Shown: positions 1-8,677 of the stretch, in pieces
Layout: every line of letters starts with the position of its first letter
Position numbering within the stretch: the first letter of the stretch is position 1
From: Acinetobacter sp. NIPH 2100
GTDB lineage: Bacteria; Pseudomonadota; Gammaproteobacteria; Pseudomonadales; Moraxellaceae
Reading direction: 5' to 3'
Length of the DNA: 64,000 nt
Assembly (NCBI RefSeq): GCF_000369805.1
Contig: NZ_KB850224.1
Coordinates: forward strand, 1,535,924 to 1,599,923
Position numbers and translations under genes: made by a program
Notes under the pieces: model-generated
Database searches by the model: none
The model's input: the letters and a program-made list of their open reading frames with translations, nothing else
Told to the model about the DNA's origin: nothing

Positions 1-1
1 A

Positions 2-907
2 GAAAATCTACGCAAGCTGCGCAACCGACCATTGTTCAGTTTATTCCGTTCTTTGGAAGAAGAAAGTGCGGATATCACCATGCCGTGGAGTTCACCTCAG
101 CCATTACCTTTATTGCGTTTATCACCGATCAGTTTTGCGTTAAATGATGCAATCAAACCGCTTAATCCAGAAATCCGTAAGAATAAAAAGCGACCTGAAT
201 TGATTCAGCGAGCGATGCAGACGGCGACAGGTTCGCGTGAGGTAATGGTTGCGATTTTAATGATTCGTCAATATCGTGAATTTATTCCACAAGAAGCACC
301 TGTGAGTCATGCGATTGTCGATGCATTATTAAATCTGGATGGTCGTATTCATGTGCAGATTTTCCATGATGCCTGTAAAAATATTGGGCATATGCCAACC
401 AGTATTGCACGTCAGTTCTTAACCAAGCTGGCTTGCATTATTCAAGAAGACGGGGAAGTTGGTTTACTGGATGCATTATTATTGGAACGTGTAAAGCAGG
501 AACTGAACTTAATGCCTGCACATTTACCCGCAGCATTTGAAGATGTGAAATCTCAGATTGTTCATTTGATTGATGCATTACTGCATGTACAGCAGATTAA
601 TAGTCCGAACCAGTTGGAAGTGCGTGAACGCATTTTACAGATGCTTTTAACTGAAGATGAAATGCAAACTTATGCAGACATTTCAGATGAGCCATTGGAC
701 TTGGCAGAAATTTTAAATGATGTCTCTGGGTTGTTGTTACGTGACCGTCTCAACATCTTGTCTATTGCGGAGAGATGTCTCTGGAATGATCGGATTATTA
801 CCCAAGATGAATTGGATGTTCTGGAGCTTTTGTATTGGCGCTTAGGTTTTGACACCCATGAAGTGGTCGAGCAAATGCAGAAGAAAAACAGTCTGATGAT
901 TATTTAA
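2..907 (+). CDS. C-terminal part of a large protein, possibly M48-type metallopeptidase (5' end outside window)
   Basis: The reading frame is open to the first base of the window, so the gene begins upstream; the TTG at 32 is only the first possible start inside it. About 300 residues are visible. They are mostly helical, with no membrane segment and no HExxH zinc motif in the visible part. The acidic helical C-terminal half (around VKQELNLMPAHLPAAFED and LLYWRLGFDTHEVVEQM) resembles a TerB-like tail. In Acinetobacter, large M48 peptidases with such tails sit near uppP, which is why that call is offered. It rests on memory of gene context and not on a catalytic motif, so the function is uncertain. 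Confidence 0.45.
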   Translation, partial: ENLRKLRNRPLFSLFRSLEEESADITMPWSSPQPLPLLRLSPISFALNDAIKPLNPEIRKNKKRPELIQRAMQTATGSREVMVAILMIRQYREFIPQEAPVSHAIVDALLNLDGRIHVQIFHDACKNIGHMPTSIARQFLTKLACIIQEDGEVGLLDALLLERVKQELNLMPAHLPAAFEDVKSQIVHLIDALLHVQQINSPNQLEVRERILQMLLTEDEMQTYADISDEPLDLAEILNDVSGLLLRDRLNILSIAERCLWNDRIITQDELDVLELLYWRLGFDTHEVVEQMQKKNSLMII

Positions 908-1034
908 GAGCCATTGCTGTAGTGCTCTGAATCTTTTTGTGAAAACGTTACCTGACAATCACATAAAATGCTTAGATTTCAGGGTAAGCTTGCCATTTAT
1001 TTTTATTCTTGTATTACGTACTTTTGAGTAATTT

Positions 1035-1835
1035 ATGGAACATATTGAAATTTTAAAAGCCTTATTTTTAGGTTTTATTGAGGGTCTTACCGAATTCTTA
1101 CCCATTTCAAGCACGGGTCATTTGATTTTATTTGGTCATATGATCGACTTTCATTCAGATGATGGTCGTGTTTTTGAAGTTGTTATTCAGCTTGGTGCAA
1201 TTTTGGCTGTGTGCTGGTTGTACCGTCAAAAGATTTTTGACTTGGTTAAAGGCTTCTTTAGTGGAGATGCAGAAGCTCGGCATTTTGCTTTTAGTGTCTT
1301 ACTCGCTTTTATTCCAGCAGTCGTGATTGGTATTTTCGCGGTTGATTTTATCAAGAGTGTTTTATTCAGCCCACTTGTGGTAGCCGTTGCTTTAATTGTG
1401 GGTGGTTTGATTATCTTCTGGGTCGAGTCGAAGAATTTTGATCATAAAACCACAGATGCGACCAAGATTACTTATAAACAAGCATTCTTGGTCGGTTGTG
1501 CGCAATGTGTCGCGATGATTCCTGGGACTTCACGTTCAGGCGCAACCATTGTAGGGGGGATGTTCTCTGGTTTGTCTCGTAAAGCTGCAACGGAGTTTTC
1601 ATTCTTCTTGGCAATGCCGACGATGTTGGGTGCGGCAGTGTTTGATTTGGCACGTAATGCGGATGTATTGACGCAAGACAATATGATGAATATTGCTGTT
1701 GGTTTTGTCGCAGCCTTTATTTCTGCATTATTGGTGGTTAGCGCCTTAGTCAAGTTTGTGGAACGCCATACCTTACGAGTATTTGCTTGGTACCGCATCG
1801 TACTCGGTATCATTCTGTTATTCGTCTTTTTATAA
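1035..1835 (+). CDS. uppP: Undecaprenyl-diphosphatase UppP (BacA)
   Basis: Inner-membrane phosphatase that removes one phosphate from undecaprenyl diphosphate, recycling the lipid carrier used for peptidoglycan and other envelope polymers; it also gives bacitracin tolerance. The protein has 266 residues, the usual length, with about eight hydrophobic segments. Both family signatures are present: [15 protein letters not shown] near residue 16 (catalytic Glu/Ser region) and [10 protein letters not shown] near residue 163 (phosphate-binding Arg/Ser). The ATG at 1035 has a weak GAG seven bases upstream. It appears monocistronic, with an inverted repeat directly downstream. Confidence 0.97.
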   Translation: MEHIEILKALFLGFIEGLTEFLPISSTGHLILFGHMIDFHSDDGRVFEVVIQLGAILAVCWLYRQKIFDLVKGFFSGDAEARHFAFSVLLAFIPAVVIGIFAVDFIKSVLFSPLVVAVALIVGGLIIFWVESKNFDHKTTDATKITYKQAFLVGCAQCVAMIPGTSRSGATIVGGMFSGLSRKAATEFSFFLAMPTMLGAAVFDLARNADVLTQDNMMNIAVGFVAAFISALLVVSALVKFVERHTLRVFAWYRIVLGIILLFVFL

Positions 1836-1845
1836 GAATAAACAC

Positions 1846-1877
1846 ATCTCCCTTTTGGCACATGCGAAAAGGGAGAT
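1846..1877. terminator. Hairpin after uppP
   Basis: Perfect 11-bp inverted repeat (ATCTCCCTTTT / AAAAGGGAGAT, 1846-1856 and 1867-1877) with a 10-base loop, 10 bases after the uppP stop. No clear T tract follows on the plus strand, so termination may be weak. Confidence 0.6.
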
Positions 1878-1935
1878 TCTCAGTTAAAATTCCTGCTCTT
1901 TCATTTAAATCCTTCAGATCTGGTTCGATAGCACA

Positions 1936-2733
1936 ATGACAATAGCGAAAATGAATGCTCGAGACTTAATTATTGATTTGCTGTTAGGGCTTCAAGGTCG
2001 AGCGATTTCAATTAAACAAATCATTATTGCGGCACGACTTTTTGAAATCAGTGAAAACAGTATCCGTGTTGCTGTAACACGATTATCCAGTGATGGGGTG
2101 ATTGAAGCCATTGAGCGTGGTGTATATCAATTTACTGAGCAGTCGCATGAATGGGCGAATGTCATGCTGAATCGTAAGCATGGCATTAAGCAAACCAAAG
2201 CATGGGTACATCAATATCTGGCTGTTTTTACCGGTGAGTTGGGACGTGTTGATCGTACTGCATTAAATCGTCGTGAAAGGGCCTTAAAGCATTTTGGTTT
2301 TAAAGAATTAGAACAAGGAATTTATATTCGTCCTGATAATTTGGTGATTACATTTGATCAGCTTATTTCAGAGTTAAAAGCTTCGGGCTTGGAAAATAAT
2401 GCCAAGATCTGTCAAATTAGCCATTTTGATGCAGATACTTTGGCGGCAATTCCATTACTTTGGTCCACTCAAACCTTAAATCAAAACTATGAAAAATATA
2501 GTCAAATGATTCAAAAATGGTTGTCGACTGTCGATCAGCTCAGTTTAGAAGATGCAGCGCGGGAATCTTTATTATTGGGACGACAAACCATTTCCTTACT
2601 CATGAATGATCCATTGTTGCCAGAAGGTTTTGTCGATGTGCAGCTTCGTGAACAATTTGCGCAAAGTGTGCAACAGCTGGATCAAATAGGTTTGGACTCT
2701 TGGCAGAAATTTTATGAAAGCAGTATCGAGTAA
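1936..2733 (+). CDS. PaaX-family transcriptional regulator
   Basis: A 265-residue protein with an N-terminal winged helix-turn-helix (about residues 8-70, including the segment SENSIRVAVTRLSSDGVIEA) and a long helical C-terminal domain, the layout of PaaX-type repressors. PaaX itself represses phenylacetate degradation and is released by phenylacetyl-CoA. No paa gene is near, so the ligand here is unknown. The neighbours downstream are a desaturase and a thioesterase, so a role in acyl-CoA or lipid metabolism is possible but is only inference from position. Confidence 0.75.
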   Translation: MTIAKMNARDLIIDLLLGLQGRAISIKQIIIAARLFEISENSIRVAVTRLSSDGVIEAIERGVYQFTEQSHEWANVMLNRKHGIKQTKAWVHQYLAVFTGELGRVDRTALNRRERALKHFGFKELEQGIYIRPDNLVITFDQLISELKASGLENNAKICQISHFDADTLAAIPLLWSTQTLNQNYEKYSQMIQKWLSTVDQLSLEDAARESLLLGRQTISLLMNDPLLPEGFVDVQLREQFAQSVQQLDQIGLDSWQKFYESSIE

Positions 2734-2852
2734 ATGTTCATTACAAATATTACAATAATTTAAATTTTAATTTATTGACAGAAATATTACTTAATTTAAA
2801 ATAAAAATATAAATTGTGTAGTTTTAAAATAAAACAAATACAGGATAGGGAT

Positions 2853-3836
2853 ATGAATACACGTGTCGCGATTAGTGATTTATTCTCACGAGAAGAAATT
2901 ACCGAGTTAACTGCAAAATCTGATGCTCATGGCAGTTGGGCTGTATTTTCGACGTGGGCAGTCATTGGTGGAACTTTTGCAGCTGTGTCCAGTTCTTGGG
3001 CATATTTACCTGCTTGGGGTAAATTACTTATGTGTATTGCTGCCTTAGTTATTTTAGCAGGTCGCCAGCTGGCACTCGCCATCATCATGCATGATGCTTC
3101 ACATCAAAGTTTATTTAAAACCAAATGGTTGAATGATACGTTGACGGATTGGTTGTGCGCGCGTCCGATTTGGAATGATCTACATAAGTATCGTGCTCAT
3201 CATATGCGTCATCATAGTAAAACCTCAACGGTGGATGATCCAGATTTATCATTAGTCGCAGGTTTTCCAACCTCGAAAAAATCATTAATGCGTAAATTTA
3301 TGCGTGATATATCAGGGGTGACTGGATTCAAATTTGCGGTTGGTCGAGTGCTGATGGATATTGAGAAAATGGAGTGGACGGTATCAAATGATCGTCGCTG
3401 GATTTCTCAGGAAGGCAGACACTGGAGTGATTATACCAAAGCCTTGCTTAAAAATAGTGGTGGGGCAATTGCAACCAACGCTGTGCTATTCTCAGCATTA
3501 TGGGCGGCAGGTCATCCTAAACTTTATGCATTATGGGTCGTGGCATATTTAACGCCATTTCCTTTATTCCTCAGAGTCCGTTCAATGGCGGAGCATGCAG
3601 GAATGGAAACCAGCAATAGCGCGTTGACCAATACTCGGACCACCAAAGCAGGTTATTTAGCGCGAGCTTTGGTTGCACCGATCAATGTCAACTATCATAA
3701 AGAGCATCATTTGATGGCCGCTGTGCCGTATTTTAAATTGCCAAGAATGCATCGTATGTTAAGAGAACGTGGTCATGTGTCTGCGCCACCGACGTATTGG
3801 CAAGTTTTGAATGAGTTATCAGATAAATCGGATTAA
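2853..3836 (+). CDS. Membrane fatty acid desaturase
   Basis: Integral-membrane di-iron desaturase that introduces a double bond into fatty acyl chains. The three histidine clusters are visible: HDASH, HHMRHH and a C-terminal HKEHH, with two pairs of hydrophobic segments between them. The frame is open from 2814, but the ATG at 2853 (MNTRVAISDL) is preferred because GGATAGGG lies just upstream; this gives 327 residues. The intergenic stretch before it is very AT-rich and probably holds the promoter. A hotdog thioesterase follows 63 bases later, so the two may be co-transcribed. The substrate and regiospecificity cannot be told from the sequence. Confidence 0.88.
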   Translation: MNTRVAISDLFSREEITELTAKSDAHGSWAVFSTWAVIGGTFAAVSSSWAYLPAWGKLLMCIAALVILAGRQLALAIIMHDASHQSLFKTKWLNDTLTDWLCARPIWNDLHKYRAHHMRHHSKTSTVDDPDLSLVAGFPTSKKSLMRKFMRDISGVTGFKFAVGRVLMDIEKMEWTVSNDRRWISQEGRHWSDYTKALLKNSGGAIATNAVLFSALWAAGHPKLYALWVVAYLTPFPLFLRVRSMAEHAGMETSNSALTNTRTTKAGYLARALVAPINVNYHKEHHLMAAVPYFKLPRMHRMLRERGHVSAPPTYWQVLNELSDKSD

Positions 3837-3899
3837 GAAATGGATTTTGGGTTCCTGTTTTAAAGCAGAGGCACTGTAACATTAATAACTGGAGAGAGC

Positions 3900-4325
3900 A
3901 TGGCTGCAACCAAAGATGAAATCATGGGATTCTTGGCACAAGAGTTTCCACAGGCACTTAAGAAAAGTGTGATTGAAGACATTACGCCAAAAGGTGCACA
4001 ACTGTTGTACCAAGTTGATGCAAGGGATTTACGACCAGGTCAAACAGTCTCTGGCCCAACCTTGATGCTGATTGCTGATTATGTGCTTTATATCGCCATC
4101 ATGGGACATTTAGGTCTGGTTGCGATGGCGGTTACCACCAATATGACCATCAATTTTTTTCGCAAACCGAATGGAAGTCGCGATATTCGAGCAGTGTGTA
4201 AATTAATCAAAGTCGGTAAAACCTTGGTCACAGGAGAAGTGTGGTTATATTCGCTTGATGATGAAGAACCTGTTGCACATGTAATCGGAACCTATGCGCT
4301 TCCACCGCAGCAGAAAGATGAATAG
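3900..4325 (+). CDS. PaaI-family hotdog-fold thioesterase
   Basis: A 141-residue single-domain protein of the PaaI/YigI type, which hydrolyses acyl-CoA thioesters. The pattern RPGQTVSGPTLMLIADYVLYIAI matches the hotdog helix that carries the catalytic acidic residue (Asp in LIADYV), and the C-terminal half has the expected beta strands. The start has a good GGAGAG ribosome-binding site. It follows the desaturase closely, so it may act on products or side products of fatty acid modification; this is inference. A strong hairpin ends the unit. Confidence 0.8.
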   Translation: MAATKDEIMGFLAQEFPQALKKSVIEDITPKGAQLLYQVDARDLRPGQTVSGPTLMLIADYVLYIAIMGHLGLVAMAVTTNMTINFFRKPNGSRDIRAVCKLIKVGKTLVTGEVWLYSLDDEEPVAHVIGTYALPPQQKDE

Positions 4326-4338
4326 GACCACTGGTTTA

Positions 4339-4380
4339 ATTTTCACCTAGATAGGATTCATATCGCCTATAGGTGAAAAT
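4339..4380. terminator. Hairpin after thioesterase gene
   Basis: 11-bp inverted repeat (ATTTTCACCTA at 4339-4349, TAGGTGAAAAT at 4370-4380) starting 13 bases after the thioesterase stop. The loop is 20 bases and holds a further short complementary pair. T tract is poor. Confidence 0.55.
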
Positions 4381-4520
4381 TATCTTCTATTGAACATCCT
4401 CTAAGTAAATGCCTTTAAAAGTTGATTGACTGCAAATACATGAAAAAAACAAATCTCGTCATAGGATAATCACCACGAATCGGTTGTGATAAAGGAATAA
4501 ATCTTATCGGGAAGAAAGAG

Positions 4521-5513
4521 ATGATAATTAAAAATGGTTTAATTGCTTTGGCATTATTGGGCTGTGTTACAACAACGCAAGCGAAACAGACGGTATGTGT
4601 ATTTGATCCTGTGGGTAAATCAGGTGATGCCTTTGCCTTAGCAAAAGATTATGCACTGGAAGCAAAAAAGTGGGGTGCAGAAATCGATTTGCGTGCTTAT
4701 GTGGATGAGCGTGTTGCAGCAGAAGATTTAAAAGTAGGGCAATGTGATGGCGCGATTATCAGTGGATTACGTGGTCGACAGTTCAATAAATATGTTGGCT
4801 CATTGGACGCTATTGGTGCATTAACCGATTTAAAAACAGCGATCCTTGCTTATCAATTGCTTTCTAAACCGCAAGCTGCAAAAACTATGCTCAACGGCCC
4901 TTATGAGATTGCAGGTTTGGGTACGATTGGCCCTGCGTATTTATTTGTCTCTGATCGTAGTATTAATACTTTGGCCAAGGCTGCTGGCAAGAAGATCGGT
5001 GTTTTTGCTTATGATGAAGCTCAACCTAAACTGGTTGCACAAGTTGGAGCGCAAGCAGTTTCTGTCGATGTCACCAATGCAGGGGCAAAGTTTAATAACC
5101 ATCAAATTGATATCGTGCCTGCACCGATTGTTGCTTATAAGCCGTTTGAACTCTATAAGGGTTTGGGGGATAAAGGTGGCATCGTAAAATTTCCACTGAC
5201 ACAAATTTCTGCAAATTTTATTATTCGAAAGGACAAGTTTCCAGAAGGATTTGGACAAAAGTCGCGTGAATGGGTAGCGGGTCAACTCGGTCGTACCTTC
5301 AATATCATTTCAAAGTACGAAAAAGAAATTCCTGCAAAATACTGGATGATCATTTCACCTGAAGAGCAAGTGAATTATATGAAAATGATGCGTGAGGCAC
5401 GTATTTCACTCACCAAGGCAGGCATCTATGATCCTAAAATGATGAACTTTTTGAAAAAGGTGCGCTGTAAACAAAATCCAAATAGTTTTGAGTGTGCGCT
5501 GAATGATGAATAA
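4521..5513 (+). CDS. Putative periplasmic solute-binding protein (DUF6091-like)
   Basis: A 330-residue protein with a cleavable signal peptide (about residues 1-21, ending at TTTQA|KQT). The two-lobe alpha/beta pattern and phrases such as KKIGVFAYDEAQPKLVAQVG resemble TRAP or phosphonate-type solute-binding proteins. I recall proteins like this annotated as DUF6091, but cannot check it. Four cysteines (two near the C-terminus) may form disulfides. No transporter membrane genes are adjacent, so its partner and ligand are unknown. It is monocistronic, with its own terminator. Confidence 0.65.
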   Translation: MIIKNGLIALALLGCVTTTQAKQTVCVFDPVGKSGDAFALAKDYALEAKKWGAEIDLRAYVDERVAAEDLKVGQCDGAIISGLRGRQFNKYVGSLDAIGALTDLKTAILAYQLLSKPQAAKTMLNGPYEIAGLGTIGPAYLFVSDRSINTLAKAAGKKIGVFAYDEAQPKLVAQVGAQAVSVDVTNAGAKFNNHQIDIVPAPIVAYKPFELYKGLGDKGGIVKFPLTQISANFIIRKDKFPEGFGQKSREWVAGQLGRTFNIISKYEKEIPAKYWMIISPEEQVNYMKMMREARISLTKAGIYDPKMMNFLKKVRCKQNPNSFECALNDE

Positions 5514-5537
5514 AACATGATTTAAAAGAACAAACAG

Positions 5538-5573
5538 ACCCTCTTTATTAATTGTAATTTAGAGGGTTTTTTA
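5538..5573 (+). terminator. Rho-independent terminator after solute-binding protein gene
   Basis: ACCCTCT and AGAGGGT form a stem with an AT-rich middle that can extend pairing, followed by a run of six T residues, about 25 bases after the stop codon. Confidence 0.8.
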
Positions 5574-5691
5574 TTGAATGTGGTAGATGATTTCTTTAAA
5601 AAACATAACAACATTTAAGTATGCGAAATAGTGAGAACATGCTAAAACTAAATCTGTTCAAATTCATTTGTTCTGACTGTTTGTTACTTTT

Positions 5692-6468
5692 ATGACGATA
5701 CCGCTCGACTTAACACCTTTATCGCAAATTGAGTCAAATCAAGAACATATTTTGGCGATTAAACGGAATGACTTATTGCCTTTAATCAATGATCCGCATC
5801 GTTTGAATCATTATGCGGATCATTTGGTGCAGGCACAGAGCGTGTTACTCAATGGTGTTGATCCAAAGTTGAATCAACAGCTGAGTGAAGTCATTACGCA
5901 GATCATTCAGCAATTATCGCTTTCCAAGAAACATTTAGGTAGCCGACGATTTAATGCATTGCAAAAATGGTTGGGAATTGATGTTGAATATGATGCTGGA
6001 CAAGTGAAATATGTTAAAGACTTGGATCTTTTGATCAATGAAGCAAATTATTTAAGCCAACGCTTGCAGATTGAAATCCAGAAATCCCAGTCGCGTTTGC
6101 AGCAAGCCTTGGGTTTACGAGAACAAATGGCAGCCTATATTGTTGCAGCAGATGAGTTTTTAAGGGAATACCCTCAATTCAGTAAACAGCAGGTGCTTGA
6201 TCATTTTGTTGAACGACTATCTAAAAAAATCAATACATTACAAACCTTACAGAGCAGTAATGATATTGCGATGAAACAGATGCAGTTGTCACAGCATTTA
6301 TCCTTTAGTCTTTTAGATCGTTTTAAAGAGGCACAACAGGTGTTGATTCCAGCTTGGCAATATCATTTAAAGCAAAGTCGTGAGTCAAACTCTAGTGCAA
6401 CGATTGAGCAGCTAGATAAGAGCCGAGAAGAGTTAATTCAAAATTTGAAGAAATCATTACAGAAATAA
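5692..6468 (+). CDS. TelA-like (toxic-anion-resistance family) short paralogue
   Basis: A 258-residue, largely alpha-helical, coiled-coil-rich cytosolic protein with no signal peptide. It resembles its neighbour at 6481: both have a long helical segment rich in SQSxL and ending AAYIVAAD / GVYIAAGQ, then a region where LLDRFKEAQQVLIPAW parallels LVDKFYAIKNITLPAW. It is therefore probably a divergent, shorter TelA relative. TelA proteins were named for tellurite resistance, but their biochemical role is not settled. First gene of a three-gene operon, with nine bases before the next gene. Confidence 0.6.
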   Translation: MTIPLDLTPLSQIESNQEHILAIKRNDLLPLINDPHRLNHYADHLVQAQSVLLNGVDPKLNQQLSEVITQIIQQLSLSKKHLGSRRFNALQKWLGIDVEYDAGQVKYVKDLDLLINEANYLSQRLQIEIQKSQSRLQQALGLREQMAAYIVAADEFLREYPQFSKQQVLDHFVERLSKKINTLQTLQSSNDIAMKQMQLSQHLSFSLLDRFKEAQQVLIPAWQYHLKQSRESNSSATIEQLDKSREELIQNLKKSLQK

Positions 6469-6480
6469 GAGGGGAATATG

Positions 6481-7605
6481 ATGTCCGATTCAGAATTGAT
6501 CCAATCATCAAATGAAATTGAACTGAAGCCAGAACAGCGCTTTGAGCAATTGAATTTAAAAGAGCTAGGCTTGCAACCTCACGACTATGCTGAAGTGATG
6601 GATGCACATAAAGAACTGGCTGAAATCAGTACTACAGCTGTGGCTGAATACGGTAAAAATATTGCTAATAAGACTTCAACCTATACCGATGAATTATTAA
6701 ATTTGGTACAGAATAAAGACTTGGATGCTACAGGGCAGAAACTCAATGAAGTGGTGCAAGTCGCTCAGCAGCTAAATACTTCAAGTATTCTGAATAAATC
6801 AAAAAACTCTGGTTTTTTTGGTGGATTGTTGAGCAAACTTAAGGGTGCCAAACAAAATTTTGACCAGCATTTTAATACCACCAAAGAGCAGATTGATGTA
6901 CTGGTCAAAGAAATTGAAAGTTCACAATCAGGTTTGAAAGCGCGTGTTGGCACATTAGATAAAATGTTTGATGCTGTTCAGGACGAATATAAACAACTGG
7001 GAGTGTATATTGCAGCGGGCCAGTTGAAGCAGCAGGATATTCAACAGCAAATCACGACTCTGACCAGTCAGGAACAAGATCAACAGACCACTCAACAGAT
7101 TTATGACCTGAATCATGTGGCAAATAATCTTGAAAAACGGGTGAGTGATCTTCATGTTTTACAGCAGTCTGCAATGCAAACTTTGCCGATGATTCGGATT
7201 ATCCAATCGAACAATTTAATGTTGGTGGATAAGTTTTATGCGATTAAAAACATCACATTACCTGCTTGGAAGAATCAAATTAGCTTGGCAATTTCGCTGC
7301 AAGAACAAAAGAACAGCGTACAACTCGCCAAGGCGATTGATGATACCACCAATGAATTATTACGTCGTAATGCTGAGCTATTGCATCAGAATTCTGTTGA
7401 TACGGCCAAAGCCAATCAGCGTTCCGTGATTGATGTTGAAACACTTGAACATGTACAAAACACCCTCATTAAAACAGTAAACGATGTGATTCAGATTCAG
7501 AAAGAAGGTATGCAAAAGCGTGCAGAAGCAACAACGCGCTTACGCGCTTTGCAAGAGAATTTGAATCATTTGGTGCTTGAGAATAGCCAACCGCCTAAAT
7601 CTTGA
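6481..7605 (+). CDS. TelA/KlaA-like toxic anion resistance protein
   Basis: A TelA-family protein of about 374 residues, all helical, with long coiled-coil stretches. A Gly/Phe/Lys patch near residue 115 (GFFGGLLSKLKGAK) is the conserved core that precedes the main helical bundle in this family, and LPAWKNQISLA near residue 262 is a second family signature. ATG codons lie at 6478 and 6481; AGAGGGG upstream fits either. It sits in an operon between a shorter paralogue and a membrane protein, which suggests an envelope-stress or membrane-associated complex. The exact role is unknown. Confidence 0.8.
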   Translation: MSDSELIQSSNEIELKPEQRFEQLNLKELGLQPHDYAEVMDAHKELAEISTTAVAEYGKNIANKTSTYTDELLNLVQNKDLDATGQKLNEVVQVAQQLNTSSILNKSKNSGFFGGLLSKLKGAKQNFDQHFNTTKEQIDVLVKEIESSQSGLKARVGTLDKMFDAVQDEYKQLGVYIAAGQLKQQDIQQQITTLTSQEQDQQTTQQIYDLNHVANNLEKRVSDLHVLQQSAMQTLPMIRIIQSNNLMLVDKFYAIKNITLPAWKNQISLAISLQEQKNSVQLAKAIDDTTNELLRRNAELLHQNSVDTAKANQRSVIDVETLEHVQNTLIKTVNDVIQIQKEGMQKRAEATTRLRALQENLNHLVLENSQPPKS

Positions 7606-7632
7606 TATTGCTTATTTTTGAAGGAAAGATCA

Positions 7633-8550
7633 TTGTCACCCATAGACGATTTTAGTGTACAGCCCATTGACCAGCGTTTAGATGTATTAAAAAAACGTCA
7701 ACGCAATTTGATGATCTGGTTTTTTCTGACCAGTACATTGTTGGTGGTTACAATTGCTGCGCTGTTTTTGCAAAAAGAATTTATCTATCGTTTCTTTGAT
7801 CTTTCCATACATGTACAGGCTTTAGATTTGCCTTATCATGTACAGGATCTTGTTCCTTTTAAGCAACCTGTCGATTATTTTTTTAATTTATTATCATGGT
7901 TTGGCTGGCTGTTTCTTAAACTCTTTGTCTCGTTTGTTGGTGCTTTTTTACTGATTAGTTGGGCAAAGAAATTCAAATTTTTTCAGCAGCGTTTCCAAGC
8001 ATGGACACAGCGTATTCTGGCATGGGTGATTTCGTTTATCTTACTTTGGTCTGGTTTGACCTATATCCAATATGACTGGAAAGATGAAACCAAACAGGCC
8101 TATCAGCAATGGATGAGCTATCAAAACAATATTGTTGAAAGTCAGATTGCACAGGATTTACAGCAGGCCAATATTTCATCGACTGAAAAAGCCTATGTCT
8201 TGGCGCAAGTGGCTTTATTGCATCAGCCTGTCGATCGTAAAACTGCAAATGAGTATGTTAATCAATTGATTGCTGCTGAGAAAAACAACCCGATTCAGTT
8301 TAAAGAATATGATTTTAAGCCTGAGCAGCTGTGGGTCATGCAACAGCAACTTTACGGTAAAAGTATTACATCACTCACACAGCCTCTAGATTTACGGGCA
8401 CAGCAAGCAGAACGGGTTTCAAGCATTGTGAATGTGATCTTGTGGGGACTGATTGTATTCAGTGTCGCGTTCAGCACCATCTTGTATCTGCTTGCCAAAC
8501 ATTTGAAAAATCGTCGTGTTCGAATCACGCAGAAACTTGACGTTTTTTAA
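7633..8550 (+). CDS. Inner-membrane protein of the TelA-like operon
   Basis: The frame opens at a TTG at 7618, but the TTG at 7633 is preferred because AAGGAAAG lies directly upstream of it; this gives 305 residues. Three or four hydrophobic segments are visible: residues ~27-47, ~95-118, ~130-148 and one near the C-terminus (about 265-290). A helical soluble domain of about 120 residues lies between the third and the last. No family is recognised. Its tight position behind two TelA-like genes suggests that it anchors or partners them at the membrane, which is inference from the operon layout. Confidence 0.65.
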   Translation: MSPIDDFSVQPIDQRLDVLKKRQRNLMIWFFLTSTLLVVTIAALFLQKEFIYRFFDLSIHVQALDLPYHVQDLVPFKQPVDYFFNLLSWFGWLFLKLFVSFVGAFLLISWAKKFKFFQQRFQAWTQRILAWVISFILLWSGLTYIQYDWKDETKQAYQQWMSYQNNIVESQIAQDLQQANISSTEKAYVLAQVALLHQPVDRKTANEYVNQLIAAEKNNPIQFKEYDFKPEQLWVMQQQLYGKSITSLTQPLDLRAQQAERVSSIVNVILWGLIVFSVAFSTILYLLAKHLKNRRVRITQKLDVF

Positions 8551-8604
8551 ATCTTAATTCGGTTTATCCGATCAAACTAATAAAAACATACTATTTTACC
8601 TATT

Positions 8605-8622
8605 TAGTACTTTTGCGTACTA
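8605..8622. promoter_or_regulatory. Inverted repeat upstream of ahpF
   Basis: TAGTAC and GTACTA, six-base arms six bases apart, lie 56 bases before the ahpF start inside an AT-rich stretch. CTAT elements at 8591, 8600 and 8620 loosely recall the OxyR half-site, but their spacing does not match the classical four-part site. Candidate operator only. Confidence 0.3.
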
Positions 8623-8677
8623 TAGCTTCATTGAATGAATTTAGCCGATTTGCACGTCTTAGAATTTGGAGTCATAC

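Noticed and set aside
1472..1861. 129-codon open frame opposite uppP
   Set aside because: Antisense shadow of a well-conserved gene, with no protein-like composition and no start signal.
8591..8623. OxyR site before ahpF
   Set aside because: CTAT elements are present but their spacing does not match the four-part OxyR site; only a short inverted repeat is reported.
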